A DNA stretch of 64,000 nt from Winogradskyella pelagia (GCF_017581965.1 NZ_JAGEVF010000001.1:476961-540960); one strand, 5' to 3'. Positions 36,001-45,313 are shown, counted from the stretch's first letter. Numbers and translations are program-made. The notes: a model not told the origin generated them from the sequence alone.

Positions 36001-39000
36001 GCGTGGACCCTATAATTTTGACCCATTTGCTACAAATGATGTGCTCAATCCAAATGAAAGTTGGGCAGGGATATCACGGCAAATTACTTCAACCGATTTT
36101 GAGCAAGCAAATGTAGAGTATATAGAATTCTGGCTGCAAGATCCATTTTTAGATAATCCGGCAAACCCAGGCGGTAAGTTATTGGTAAATCTTGGAAACA
36201 TTTCTGAAGATGTACTAAGAGACGGTAAAAAACAGTATGAAAATGGACTACCAGAAGACGGCGACATAACAGGTTTGAACCCAACAGATTATGGTAGTGT
36301 TGTTCCGCAGAACCAATCTTTAATATACACTTTTGCAACGGAAGGAGTAGAGCGTGACAATCAAGATGTTGGTTTAGATGGTTATGATGATACTGAGGAG
36401 ATTGCAGCTTTCGGTAGTCAATTTGGAGACGACCCTGCGAAGGATAACTACACATATTACCTCAATACCGACGGTAATGTTTTTGAACGCTATAAAGCTT
36501 ATAATGGTTTAGATGGAAATACACCAGATGTATTTACAGATACCAATAGGGGCTCAACTACCCAACCAGATGTAGAAGATATTAATCGTGACAATACAAT
36601 GAACACGATTGATAGCTATTTCGAATATGAAATAGATATAAATCAAACAGATTTAAATATTAACAATCCTCAAATTAATGATATAAAGGAAGCGACCGTT
36701 ACACTGCCTAATGGAGACCAAAGAGATGTAACTTGGTATCAATTTAGAATACCAATTAATCAAGAAACTCGTCGAATCGGTGGAATAACGGATATTAGAT
36801 CTGTCCGTTTTGCGAGAATGTTTTTAAGAGACTTTGTACAAAATACTGTTTTAAGATTTGGTTCTTTTGATTTGGTGCGCAGCGACTGGAGGAGGTACAC
36901 TCTAGATTTAGACAATGACCCGTCCAATGGAAGTCCAAACGCAGAATTTAATGTTGCCATTATTGGTATACAAGAAAATGATGGTAATTATGTTAGTCCT
37001 CCAGGCGTAGTGCGAGAAGAACTTAATAATAATAATAATATTATTCGACAAAACGAGCAGTCGCTTGTGCTTCAGGCATGCGAGTTAGAACCAACCGATG
37101 CACGAGGGGTTTTTAAAAATATTAATTTAGATATGCGCCAATATAAGAGGTTGCGCATGTTTATGCATGCTGAAGGGCTTAATGGAGAACCTCTAGATCC
37201 TGGGGAATTAGTCGGTTTTATAAGGATGGGTAATGATTTTACCCAGAATTTTTATGAAATTCAGGTTCCTTTATTACCAACCGATTTTGCCGAAGGAAGT
37301 ATAGAGGAACGAGTATGGCCGGCTTTAAATGAGATAGATATACCGTTAGAATTTTTACAAAAAATAAAAGCACTAGGAATTTCAGCGGGAACGTTAGGCA
37401 ACGAAACTCCAACATACTACAATGTTGTTGATGATAATCTTAACGAAACACCACTATTAAATGGCAATGTACCTTTTGATGATATCTTAAGCAGCGGAAA
37501 ACAACAGCGTATAGCCATTCAAGGAAATCCAAATTTTGGTAACGTAAGGGTTTTAATGGTTGGTATTAAAAATAGCGGTAGCTCAATAAATAACCCAACA
37601 GCTTGTGGAGAGGTTTGGTTCAATGAGCTACGTATGTCTGATTTAGAAAATGAAGGCGGTTGGGCTGCTGTATTAAGTATGGACTCCAATATTGCCGATT
37701 TTGCCGATATAAGTGCCACAGGTCGCAGAAGTACAATTGGTTTTGGAGGTATAGAACAAACGCCTAATGAGCGTAGCAGGGAAGATATACAACAATACGA
37801 TTTTGTGACCAACATTCAATTGGGACAATTGTTTCCGAAAGAGTGGGGAATTCAAATTCCTTTTAATTATGCTCAAAGTGAAGAGTTGGTTACACCTCAG
37901 TTCGACCAATTTTATAATGATTTAACTCTAGAATCACGCATAGAGGCTGCAGCAAATGATGATGAGGAAGAAGAGATAAGACAGCAATCTGAGAGTTATA
38001 CCAAACGAAAGAGTATTAATTTTATTGGGGTAAGAAAGCAGAAAACCGGAGATTCTAAGAGACGACCCTATGATGTAGAAAATCTTACGTTCAATTATTC
38101 ATATAACCAAGTTGAACATCGAGATTTTGAAATTGAAAGTGCCTTAGATCAAAATATTAGAGCAGGTGTTAATTACAATTATGCATTTGAACCTGCTAAA
38201 ATAGAACCATTCAAGAAAAATGATTCACTTTTTACTGGTGACTATTGGAAAATATTAAAAGACTTTAATTTCAATTTACTGCCATCGAGTTTTTCGGTAA
38301 ATACAGATGTAAATCGACAATTTAGTAAACAAAGATTCCGAGAGGTAGATTTAGGAGGAAATAACATTGCTGTTGAAGAGCTTTTTAGAAGAAACTATAC
38401 ATTTGATTTTCAGTATGTAATTAATTACAACCTAACTGACGGACTGAGTCTTAACTTTACGGCGGCCAATACAAATATTGTAAGGAATTATTTTATAGAT
38501 GACCGCATAAACGGAAGGCAGGACCCAAATTTAGATGTTTGGGATGGTTTCTTTGATTTTGGGGACCCTAACTTCCAAACTCAACAGTTGCAGGTCAATT
38601 ACGAATTGCCACTTTACAAAATACCAACTTTAGCCTTTTTAAGGACGACCTACGCATATAATGGAGCATTCCAATGGCAGAAAGGTTCTGATTTAAATGA
38701 AAATCTAGTAACTGATTTGGGAACCTTCAATCTTGGTCATTCAATACAAAATTCTAACACCCATAATATAAATACAACCCTTAACATGGAGACGTTATAC
38801 AGATATTTAGGGTTTGTAAGAAAGGGAAGGCCGAGAAGTAGAAGAGCCAGAGCGCCAGCTCCAACTAGAGGAGGAGGTACTCCTGATACAAAGGATAAAG
38901 AAAACGAACAAAAAGACCCAAATAAACCTAACGTTGGCACAAAAGCATACAATACACTTGTAGATATTGTAACCATGGTAAAAAGAATTCAGTTCGGATA

Positions 39001-40342
39001 TACTGAAAATAACGGAACCTTTCTACCAGGCTATCTCCCAACTCCAGGTTTTATTGGCACCTTGAGGCCAACCTTGGGATATACTTTTGGTAGCCAGCAA
39101 GATGTAAGACGAATTGTTGCTCAAAATGGTTGGTTGACCGTTTTCCCAGAATTCAATCAACAATATACAGAGGTCACGAACAAAACTTTGGATTATTCGG
39201 CAGATGTTGAGCCAATGAGAGATTTAAAGATTAATCTTATTGGTAATAGAACCTACGCTGAAAATCTGAGCCAAAACTTTAGAGGGTTGGACAACAATAA
39301 TGATGGGCTAAGTGACGAGTATGAAGAATTGATTACTAATTCTTTTGGTAATTTCAATATCTCTACAGCATTAATACGAACTGCTTTTAGCCAGAGTGAT
39401 GAGACCCAATCTGTCGCATTTGATGATTTTAGGGCTAATAGGTTAATTGTTGCAAATCGATTAGCTCGTGAGTTTTATGGCACGGATAACTATGCAACTG
39501 ATGCAGAAGGTTATCCTTTAGGTTTTGGAAAAAATAGTCAACGAGTATTATTACCAGCCTTCCTCGCAGCCTACCAAGGTAGTGACGCAGAAAACATAAG
39601 TACTGGTGCATTTAGAGATGTACCAATACCTAACTGGCAAATAAAGTATACAGGTTTAATGCGAATCCCGTGGTTTAAGAAAACCTTTAGACGTTTTTCT
39701 ATTCAGCATGGTTACAGGTCACGTTATACCATAAATCAATTTAGGAATAACCTAGACTTAGATGAATCCTTGTTAAACCCAGGTCAGCCCTATGAAGATC
39801 AGCCAGATGATGTCTTAGATCAAGCAGGTAATATTAAGAATGGCACCTTATTTAGTAATATTAATTTAGAAGAGCAGTTTAGTCCTTTAATACGTTTAGA
39901 ATTCGAGCTAAAAAACTCTTTAAAAGTCTTGGCAGAGGTGAAGACAGATCGCTTATTATCTCTAAGCTTTGATAATAATCTGTTAACAGAAATTCAAGGA
40001 GAAGAATATACTCTTGGTTTGGGATATCGTATTAAAGATTTAAGAATTAGATCAAAGCTTGCAGGTGCAAAGCAAATTATAAAGAGTGATTTAAATATGC
40101 GGGCAGACATTTCGGTGCGGGATAATAAGACTATAATTCGGTATTTAGATTTAGAGAATAATCAAGTGACCGCTGGCCAAACCATTTGGAATGCTAAATT
40201 TACGGCAGATTATGCCTTTAGTAAAAATTTAACTGCGATTTTCTATTTTGATTATACTTTCTCAGAATTTGCGATTTCTACCTCATTTCCTCAAACCTCA
40301 CTAAGGACAGGGATAACACTTCGTTATAATTTTGGTAATTAA
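33032..40342 (+). CDS. sprA: SprA, outer-membrane translocon of the type IX secretion system
   Basis: This 2436-residue protein has a signal peptide (CFHCLIVILLLFGAGVSAQ) and the size and features of SprA/Sov. Recognisable stretches include PNSIVSKYTYDPILDRYIY, NVVPQGSVEVDLGVLFSRQD, FDFDQRISLSLLGKVGTRLQ and PLNSSLITGAQSLFG, with long runs of amphipathic beta strands to a C-terminal TGITLRYNFGN barrel end. SprA forms a very large single-chain barrel that exports T9SS cargo and is needed for flavobacterial gliding. The gene order ruvA-sprA-gcvH and the overlap with ruvA support the call. No frameshift is visible over 7.3 kb. Confidence 0.97.
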   Translation: MQLTRTNYNQLKSSCFHCLIVILLLFGAGVSAQETEPEGEVQDSTKTTFAFGKIAMPNPNSIVSKYTYDPILDRYIYTEKIGNFNVNYPLILTPEEFRKLVLQEKLKEYYKRVADAQEGKKEGTEEDQKNLLPEFYVRSGLFETIFGGNTINVVPQGSVEVDLGVLFSRQDNPSFSPRNRTNFTFDFDQRISLSLLGKVGTRLQVTANYDTESTFDFQNLVKLEYTPTEDDIVRKIEVGNVNMPLNSSLITGAQSLFGVKTELQFGKTRVTAVFSEQQSQSRSVVAAGGGTLEEFEFFARDYDENRHFFLAQYFEDNYDKALLQYPFIDNQGLQITRVEAWVTNRNNQTENVRNVVAFQDLGESDPTPDKVSLPFDDLGNPIPGFPANFFNVAPGAFPDNGNNDLDPTAIGSTSILNDNIRDITNVEAGISVDAQEGFDYGKMEGARKLIEGQDYFLSTDLGYISLNQRLLNDEVLAVAFQFTVGGQVYQVGEFANDGVDATQVDEGNNGNEVINNQSLVLKMLKSAVTAVDQPIWTLMMKNIYDTGAFQLSQEDFRLNIFYTEASALNYITPVEGTSFPIYDNNTPNNPNDDSQIQETPLIRLFHLDRLNFNNDPQEGGDGFFDYVPGRTVLVQNGKIVFTKTEPFGRYLFDVLDDPNDPGDYEDELFDNPNQEKYVYDLLYKSTKTQALEEAQKDKFQIKGRFKSSGGDGGIPIGAFNVPRGSVRVTAGGRLLVEGIDYTVNYQLGRVEILDEALKASNTPINVSVENNAVFGQQTRRFSGINVEHQFNENFVLGATLLNLNERPITQKANFDTEPINNTIFGFNGNYSTEVPFLTRLANKLPNVDTDVPSNLSVRGEFAYLLPGAPKGTDFNGEATAYIDDFEGTQGAIDLLSPLSWFLSSRPAELPGIRGNSINGPESGWGRAFLNWYTIDPIFYSNQRPDGITDDDVSNLYTRRVFIDEIFPQIDIVQGQTSVINTLDLVYYPSERGPYNFDPFATNDVLNPNESWAGISRQITSTDFEQANVEYIEFWLQDPFLDNPANPGGKLLVNLGNISEDVLRDGKKQYENGLPEDGDITGLNPTDYGSVVPQNQSLIYTFATEGVERDNQDVGLDGYDDTEEIAAFGSQFGDDPAKDNYTYYLNTDGNVFERYKAYNGLDGNTPDVFTDTNRGSTTQPDVEDINRDNTMNTIDSYFEYEIDINQTDLNINNPQINDIKEATVTLPNGDQRDVTWYQFRIPINQETRRIGGITDIRSVRFARMFLRDFVQNTVLRFGSFDLVRSDWRRYTLDLDNDPSNGSPNAEFNVAIIGIQENDGNYVSPPGVVREELNNNNNIIRQNEQSLVLQACELEPTDARGVFKNINLDMRQYKRLRMFMHAEGLNGEPLDPGELVGFIRMGNDFTQNFYEIQVPLLPTDFAEGSIEERVWPALNEIDIPLEFLQKIKALGISAGTLGNETPTYYNVVDDNLNETPLLNGNVPFDDILSSGKQQRIAIQGNPNFGNVRVLMVGIKNSGSSINNPTACGEVWFNELRMSDLENEGGWAAVLSMDSNIADFADISATGRRSTIGFGGIEQTPNERSREDIQQYDFVTNIQLGQLFPKEWGIQIPFNYAQSEELVTPQFDQFYNDLTLESRIEAAANDDEEEEIRQQSESYTKRKSINFIGVRKQKTGDSKRRPYDVENLTFNYSYNQVEHRDFEIESALDQNIRAGVNYNYAFEPAKIEPFKKNDSLFTGDYWKILKDFNFNLLPSSFSVNTDVNRQFSKQRFREVDLGGNNIAVEELFRRNYTFDFQYVINYNLTDGLSLNFTAANTNIVRNYFIDDRINGRQDPNLDVWDGFFDFGDPNFQTQQLQVNYELPLYKIPTLAFLRTTYAYNGAFQWQKGSDLNENLVTDLGTFNLGHSIQNSNTHNINTTLNMETLYRYLGFVRKGRPRSRRARAPAPTRGGGTPDTKDKENEQKDPNKPNVGTKAYNTLVDIVTMVKRIQFGYTENNGTFLPGYLPTPGFIGTLRPTLGYTFGSQQDVRRIVAQNGWLTVFPEFNQQYTEVTNKTLDYSADVEPMRDLKINLIGNRTYAENLSQNFRGLDNNNDGLSDEYEELITNSFGNFNISTALIRTAFSQSDETQSVAFDDFRANRLIVANRLAREFYGTDNYATDAEGYPLGFGKNSQRVLLPAFLAAYQGSDAENISTGAFRDVPIPNWQIKYTGLMRIPWFKKTFRRFSIQHGYRSRYTINQFRNNLDLDESLLNPGQPYEDQPDDVLDQAGNIKNGTLFSNINLEEQFSPLIRLEFELKNSLKVLAEVKTDRLLSLSFDNNLLTEIQGEEYTLGLGYRIKDLRIRSKLAGAKQIIKSDLNMRADISVRDNKTIIRYLDLENNQVTAGQTIWNAKFTADYAFSKNLTAIFYFDYTFSEFAISTSFPQTSLRTGITLRYNFGN

Positions 40343-40344
40343 TC

Positions 40345-40375
40345 TTGAATTGAAGCAATTAAAAAATTATTTTTG
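40345..40375 (+). promoter_or_regulatory. Promoter for gcvH
   Basis: TTG (40345-40347), 20 nt, then TATTTTTG (40368-40375) fits the Bacteroidota consensus. The predicted start near 40382 lies 21 nt before the gcvH ATG. Confidence 0.6.
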
Positions 40376-40402
40376 TTTCACTAATATTTTACAACCTAAA
40401 AG

Positions 40403-40783
40403 ATGAATATACCATCAGAATTAAAGTACACCAAAGACCATGAATGGGTTAAATTAGAAGGTGATGTTGCAACAGTAGGGATTACAGACTTTGCTCAGGG
40501 TGAGCTAGGCGATATCGTTTATGTAGAAGTCGATACTTTAGATGAAACTTTGGATGCCGAGGAAGTATTTGGTACCGTGGAGGCCGTAAAAACCGTATCG
40601 GACTTATTTTTGCCTCTATCTGGAGAAATCATAGAATTTAACGAGGCTTTAGAAGATGAACCAGAAAAAGTCAATACAGATCCATACGGTGAAGGCTGGA
40701 TGGTTAAATTAAAAATTTCTGATACTTCAGAAGTTGAAAACTTAATGTCTGCAGAGGATTATAAAGCACTAATTAGTGGTTAA
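40403..40783 (+). CDS. gcvH: Glycine cleavage system H protein
   Basis: This 126-residue protein is the lipoyl carrier of the glycine cleavage system. It shows KYTKDHEWV at the N-terminus, [12 protein letters not shown], and the lipoylation site [10 protein letters not shown] with Lys63, then [14 protein letters not shown]. It shuttles the aminomethyl group between GcvP, GcvT and GcvL in the cytoplasm; those genes are not in this window. The VanZ-like gene overlaps its 3' end by 8 nt. Confidence 0.96.
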   Translation: MNIPSELKYTKDHEWVKLEGDVATVGITDFAQGELGDIVYVEVDTLDETLDAEEVFGTVEAVKTVSDLFLPLSGEIIEFNEALEDEPEKVNTDPYGEGWMVKLKISDTSEVENLMSAEDYKALISG

Positions 40784-41174
40784 AAAAGTACTTTTCCTGG
40801 CAGCAGTAGTATATACTATTGCGCTAGTGATAGTTACTTTGGTTGATTTAAATGATGTTCCGAGTCTTGGGTCTTCATTTGATGATAAAATATACCATGT
40901 CCTAGCGTATGTAGGGTTAGGATTTTTGTGGCTGACATATTTCAGACCTATAATATCAAAAGCAGGATTTCTTTATGTTTTAGCAGTTCTACTCGTGTTT
41001 GGGATGTTTTTAGAGTTAATTCAACATCAGATTAATTCCAACAGAACCTTCGACATACTAGACCTATTTTCTAATTGCCTTGGAATTGTCCTTGGCACAA
41101 TTGTTGCTAAATATTGTAATATCTATAAGTTAAATATATTCAAAGCCTTGTTTATTTTATTTATTATTAATTAA
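40776..41174 (+). CDS. VanZ-like small membrane protein
   Basis: This 132-residue protein has four predicted hydrophobic helices and the VanZ-family pattern [19 protein letters not shown] ... [27 protein letters not shown]. The GTG start at 40776 is taken because no suitable ATG precedes the first helix; it overlaps gcvH by 8 nt. VanZ domains are found in envelope proteins of unknown mechanism. A vancomycin/teicoplanin role is not implied. Confidence 0.8.
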   Translation: MVKKVLFLAAVVYTIALVIVTLVDLNDVPSLGSSFDDKIYHVLAYVGLGFLWLTYFRPIISKAGFLYVLAVLLVFGMFLELIQHQINSNRTFDILDLFSNCLGIVLGTIVAKYCNIYKLNIFKALFILFIIN

Positions 41175-41202
41175 ATTAGCGCTTCTACAAATAATAACAA
41201 CT

Positions 41203-41931
41203 ATGGAACCTAAAAAGAATCCAAAATCAGATGTAAGTCGAAATAGTTCGATTTACTTTGCAGTAGGATTGGCACTAATGCTAGCCGTTACCTATTTGTC
41301 TATTAATTATAAGACCTATGATAAGAGCGATATCGCTATCGATTCGTTAAATCTAGACGATGATCTAGAAGAAGAGGTTCCAATTACAGAACAAATTATA
41401 ACGCCGCCACCGCCACCGCCACCGCCACCAAAGGCACCAGAAATCATTGAAGTGGTAGAAGATGAAGAAGAAGTTGAAGAGACAGTTATTGAATCTACTG
41501 AGACTGAAATGGATACTGAAATAGTAGAAGTTGAAGAAATTGAAGAGGTAGAGGTAGAGGAAGATATAGAAGTACCATTTTCAGTAATTGAAAATGTACC
41601 GATATTTCCGGGTTGCGAAAAGAAGAAAGGAAATGAAGCCAAAAAGAAATGTATGTCTGAAAAGGTGGCTAAGTTTGTAAACAAAAAATTTAACGTTGAC
41701 TTGGCAAGCGAACTTGGATTGCCTCCAGGTAAAAAGAGGATTTTTGTGGCGTTCAAAATAGATAAAAATGGAAACATTGTCGGTGTAGCGGCAAGAGGTC
41801 CTCACCCAGGGCTCGAAAAAGAAGCTAAGCGCGTAATTAGTTTGCTGCCGAAAATGAAACCAGGAAAGCAAAGAGGAAAATCAGTTGTTGTACCGTATTC
41901 TTTACCAATCGTTTTCCAAGTTCAAGACTAA
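41203..41931 (+). CDS. tonB: Energy transducer TonB (Pro-rich, acidic linker)
   Basis: This 242-residue protein has one transmembrane helix (about 14-34), a run of nine prolines near residue 68, and a long acidic Glu/Val-rich linker to ~125. The Bacteroidota TonB C-terminal domain is PIFPGC (Cys138) ... C (Cys150), then IFVAFKIDKNGNIVGV, RGPHPGLEKEAKRVI and PYSLPIVFQV. It should couple the proton gradient to an outer-membrane partner across the periplasm. The CCGCCA nucleotide repeat encodes the proline run. It is followed by a terminator. Confidence 0.9.
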   Translation: MEPKKNPKSDVSRNSSIYFAVGLALMLAVTYLSINYKTYDKSDIAIDSLNLDDDLEEEVPITEQIITPPPPPPPPPKAPEIIEVVEDEEEVEETVIESTETEMDTEIVEVEEIEEVEVEEDIEVPFSVIENVPIFPGCEKKKGNEAKKKCMSEKVAKFVNKKFNVDLASELGLPPGKKRIFVAFKIDKNGNIVGVAARGPHPGLEKEAKRVISLLPKMKPGKQRGKSVVVPYSLPIVFQVQD

Positions 41932-41953
41932 AAAAAAAGTTTTTTTAATATTC

Positions 41954-41990
41954 AAAAATCCCGTTCAAAATACATTGGACGGGATTTTCT
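41954..41990 (+). terminator. Terminator after the first tonB
   Basis: AATCCCGTTCA (41957-41967) pairs with TGGACGGGATT (41976-41986) with one G-U pair; A-rich before, T-rich after. It separates the two tonB genes. Confidence 0.8.
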
Positions 41991-42047
41991 TTTTGGTATG
42001 CTTATTGTGACCTTATCATAATATTAACATTTTAAATAATAAGTATT

Positions 42048-42842
42048 ATGAAAAATTCTAAAAAGAATTTCGGTTTTGCTGGTCAGAGCAAAACCGAACA
42101 AAAGGTATTACACAAGCATGATACAAATTTACAAAAAAACTCAACCCTCTATTTTCAGATTGGTTTGATTCTTTGTTTATTAGCTACCTATGCCTTGTTT
42201 GAGATGCAATTTCAAAAACAGCAAATCGTTATGAGTCAACAAGACTATGGAAAAGAGACCTCTATAGATGTTGCCACTGTTTTTCGTTTAGAACCTAAAA
42301 TGAATGAACAACAAAAATCCAAATTAGAAAGAGCTACACAACTCACAGAAACTTACACGGCAGTAGAGAATTTTGTAGAAACAGCAGAAACAAAACTAGT
42401 AACACCAGAGGAAAACAATCTGATTGAGGCATACCATCCAAGTAATATAACCGATATTGAGGATACTACAAATACACTAGATGATATCTTTATTGGGGCT
42501 GTACAGGTAGTACCCATTTTTCCTGGTTGTGAAAAATACAGTACTAATGAGAAGCGAAAAAAATGCATGTCCAAAAAAATAGGAAAACTAATTAATAAAA
42601 AGTTTAATACAGAAATTGGCTCTGAATATGGTATAGTTGGCAAACAAAAAATCTACACACAATTTACCATAGATAGTAATGGAGAGGTTTCGGATATTAA
42701 GGTTAGGGGACCTCATCCTGCTTTGGAGAAGGAAGCGCAGAGGGTTATTTCCAAAATTCCGAAAATGCAGCCTGGACTGCAACAAGATAAACCTGTTGGG
42801 GTGATTTATACACTACCAATAACGTTTTTAATAAAGCAATAA
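42048..42842 (+). CDS. TonB-like protein without a proline-rich linker
   Basis: This 264-residue protein has one transmembrane helix (about 34-53), a central linker of ordinary composition (no proline run), and the same C-terminal domain as the preceding TonB: PIFPGC (Cys161), Cys173, IYTQFTIDSNGEVSDI, RGPHPALEKEAQRVI, YTLPITFLI. The two proteins share about 110 C-terminal residues, indicating tandem duplication. Lack of the rigid proline run may limit its reach across the periplasm (inference), so it may serve another partner. A terminator on each side makes it a one-gene unit. Confidence 0.85.
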   Translation: MKNSKKNFGFAGQSKTEQKVLHKHDTNLQKNSTLYFQIGLILCLLATYALFEMQFQKQQIVMSQQDYGKETSIDVATVFRLEPKMNEQQKSKLERATQLTETYTAVENFVETAETKLVTPEENNLIEAYHPSNITDIEDTTNTLDDIFIGAVQVVPIFPGCEKYSTNEKRKKCMSKKIGKLINKKFNTEIGSEYGIVGKQKIYTQFTIDSNGEVSDIKVRGPHPALEKEAQRVISKIPKMQPGLQQDKPVGVIYTLPITFLIKQ

Positions 42843-42854
42843 GTTATAAGAATC

Positions 42855-42888
42855 AAAAAGCCGTTGTTACAAGAATAACGGCTTTTTT
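42855..42888 (+). terminator. Terminator after the second TonB-like gene
   Basis: AAAAAGCCGTTGTT and AATAACGGCTTTTT pair with one G-U mismatch around a 5-nt loop, followed by T-run, 12 nt after the stop. Confidence 0.85.
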
Positions 42889-42890
42889 AA

Positions 42891-42922
42891 TTGAAAATCT
42901 AGGCAAAAAATAAGTATCTTTC
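42891..42922 (+). promoter_or_regulatory. Promoter for remB
   Basis: TTG (42891-42893), 21 nt, then TATCTTTC (42915-42922) fits the consensus with one mismatch at the last base. The start would be near 42929, 16 nt before the ATG. Confidence 0.45.
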
Positions 42923-42944
42923 GACCTTAAAATTAACAAACGGT

Positions 42945-45062
42945 ATGAGGTATATCTTGGTTGTTGCGTTGCTCTTTACTTGGTTTATTGGTAAAGCACA
43001 AACCTTATCAACTTATGAAAAACCTCCTATATTCGAAGAATGTAATAATGAAGCTTTTGAAAATTTAAAGCCTTGTTTCAATTTTACATTAAATAATTTT
43101 GTCTATACCAATTTTAAAACACCTCAAATTGTTAATCAAGAGTCTTATAAAGGGAGCGTTGATGTCCTTTTTGAAATTGATAAAGAAGGTGAATTTAAGG
43201 TGATTTACATAGATGCGGTCTATGATGAACTTAAAGAAGAAACGAACCGAGTCTTTGATCTCCTTCCAAAAATAACACCGGCCTCATATAATGGGAAACC
43301 AACTTTTGTACAATACAGTTTAAGTGTTGCAATTCCTTTAACAAAGCCTACTGAATCGTTAGCTGAAACACAAAAAAACGAATCATCGGGAAATTTAACT
43401 GCCAAGGATAGTTTAAATATGGAGCTGTCTTCAGAATATGAGGAAATTAATAAAAGCATAAAAAAGTATAATGGTGAAGAATATAGCAGTGAGTTAAATA
43501 TTCCATTTACCCATTCGTTTTATGCAAGGTTTGATGATGAGATGAACGCTGTAGGAACCAATAGTCATACAGCAGCTAAGCCATTTACTTACGGTGAGGT
43601 AAAGAAGTATTATGATATAAAGGCAGAAAAACAGAGTTTAGCAAAGGATGTAGATTCTTGGTTTGGAAGAAAATTATATAACGAGCATCTTGTAGCTGTT
43701 AAGGGAAAAGGATATTGGTTTACCATAGATCCTATTTTAGACTTACAAGTAGGGCAAGACACAGAGGCCGATTTTAATACGACATGGAATAATACACGCG
43801 GTTTATTCATTCAAGCAGGTCTTGGCAAAAACTTAACCTTATCAACATCAATTTATGAAAGTCAAGGTCGCTTTGCGGAATATTTTAATCAATATGCGGA
43901 AAGCTTAAGAGCTTTTGGTCCTGATCCAGCCATTATACCTGGAAGAGGTATTGCGAAGCGTTTTAAAACAGATGCATATGATTATCCCGTTGCTGAGGCT
44001 TATCTTTCCTACACCCCAACGGAGTTTTTGAACATCCAATTTGGGCATGGTAAAAATTTTATTGGAGATGGTTACCGTTCATTGTTTCAGAGTGATGTGG
44101 GTAGTCCATATCCATTTTTAAAACTGAGTGCAAAATTTTGGAAGATTAAATACACCAGTACATGGATGTGGCTCAGGGATGTAAGGCCAGAAGTTGTTGT
44201 GGATGACGGCTTTTTGCCAAAGTATATGGCTAATCATTACCTTAGTTGGAATGTCTCTAAACGCCTAAATATTGGTTTGTTTGAGTCTGTTATGTGGGAG
44301 GATACCAATGGAAGGGGTTTTGATGTGAACTATCTTAATCCAATTATATTTTTTAGGGCTATTGAATTTCAGACAGGTCAAGGTGCTGGTAACGCCATTC
44401 TAGGATTAAGTTCTAAATACAAATGGAATAATAAGGTGAATCTTTATGGCCAGTTTATTTTAGATGAGTTCTCCTTAAGTGATGTTACAGGAGGCAATAA
44501 GAGTTGGAAGAATAAGTTTGGTTTTCAGTTAGGCGCCAAATATTTTAATGCTTTTAAGGTTGATAATTTACTACTTCAAGCAGAGTATAACCAAGTAAGA
44601 CCTTACACCTATTCGCATAATACTATAGTTTTAAATTATGCGCATTTTAATCAACCAATGGCGCATCTTTGGGGTGCAAATTTCAGAGAACTCGTGTTAA
44701 TTGGAAGATATTACTACAAAAGATGGTTTGCCGATGCAAAGTTTATTATTGGGCAAAGAGGTTTTGATTTCAATACCGCTACTGATGGTTTTGCTTATGG
44801 AGGTGATATTTATACTTCTGAGAACGATAGGGTTGGAGATACAGCAATTACTATTGGACAGGGAAATAAAACAAATAGTTTTATGACCGAACTACAAGCA
44901 GGGTATCTCCTGAATCCTGAAACTAATCTTAAGGTTTTTACAAATATAATTTTCAGGGACTTTAATCCCCAAGCTATAACAGCCACTACGATGGATTCTA
45001 ATACGTTATGGTTTAGTGTAGGTATTAGAACCGACCTCTTCAATTGGTACAATGATTTTTAA
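42945..45062 (+). CDS. remB: RemB-type outer-membrane protein with N-terminal TonB-like domain
   Basis: This 705-residue protein has a signal peptide (ILVVALLFTWFIGKAQ). Residues ~28-132 resemble the C-terminal domain of the two upstream TonB proteins: PPIF..C (Cys33), Cys44, VDVLFEIDKEGEFKVIYI and QYSLSVAIPL. A linker follows, then a large beta-barrel region (~200-705) related to the Wzi/RemB group, e.g. IQFGHGKNFIGDGYRSL, YMANHYLSWNVSKRLN and a C-terminal NTLWFSVGIRTDLFNWYN. In Flavobacterium johnsoniae, RemB is a gliding/cell-surface protein encoded near sprA, matching this locus. The exact function is unknown. Confidence 0.7.
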   Translation: MRYILVVALLFTWFIGKAQTLSTYEKPPIFEECNNEAFENLKPCFNFTLNNFVYTNFKTPQIVNQESYKGSVDVLFEIDKEGEFKVIYIDAVYDELKEETNRVFDLLPKITPASYNGKPTFVQYSLSVAIPLTKPTESLAETQKNESSGNLTAKDSLNMELSSEYEEINKSIKKYNGEEYSSELNIPFTHSFYARFDDEMNAVGTNSHTAAKPFTYGEVKKYYDIKAEKQSLAKDVDSWFGRKLYNEHLVAVKGKGYWFTIDPILDLQVGQDTEADFNTTWNNTRGLFIQAGLGKNLTLSTSIYESQGRFAEYFNQYAESLRAFGPDPAIIPGRGIAKRFKTDAYDYPVAEAYLSYTPTEFLNIQFGHGKNFIGDGYRSLFQSDVGSPYPFLKLSAKFWKIKYTSTWMWLRDVRPEVVVDDGFLPKYMANHYLSWNVSKRLNIGLFESVMWEDTNGRGFDVNYLNPIIFFRAIEFQTGQGAGNAILGLSSKYKWNNKVNLYGQFILDEFSLSDVTGGNKSWKNKFGFQLGAKYFNAFKVDNLLLQAEYNQVRPYTYSHNTIVLNYAHFNQPMAHLWGANFRELVLIGRYYYKRWFADAKFIIGQRGFDFNTATDGFAYGGDIYTSENDRVGDTAITIGQGNKTNSFMTELQAGYLLNPETNLKVFTNIIFRDFNPQAITATTMDSNTLWFSVGIRTDLFNWYNDF

Positions 45063-45211
45063 TGGTCGATAGCATCATAGTTATTTGAAACTTTAGTTAT
45101 TCACTAAGAATTAATTTTCTCCACATTCGTTAAAAAAGCGCTTCTTATTTTAAACCTCTCCCGAAGTAAAGATAAATCCCTGTTAACTAAAACTAAAACT
45201 AGTCTTTAACG

Positions 45212-45242
45212 TTGGTGGAAAATATTTTTAAAGTTATCTTTG
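45212..45242 (+). promoter_or_regulatory. Promoter for the ctaB-cox3 operon
   Basis: TTG (45212-45214), 20 nt, then TATCTTTG (45235-45242) fits the consensus. It lies inside a longer reading frame that could start at 45212, so the true ctaB start must be downstream, most likely ATG 45314. Confidence 0.6.
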
Positions 45243-45313
45243 CACGCGATTTAAAAAGAACTAATAAAGGAAATTTGAGCAATACAAATTCTTCAATTAC
45301 AACGACTTCAGTG

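Noticed and set aside
41401..41439. CCGCCA tandem repeat considered as a phase-variation tract
   Set aside because: Unit length is 6 nt, so slippage would keep the frame and only change proline number.
41316..41777. Long Ser/Thr-rich open frame on the minus strand
   Set aside because: It is the mirror of the acidic GAA/GTA-rich linker and proline repeat of tonB; low complexity, no start context, and tonB is clearly real.
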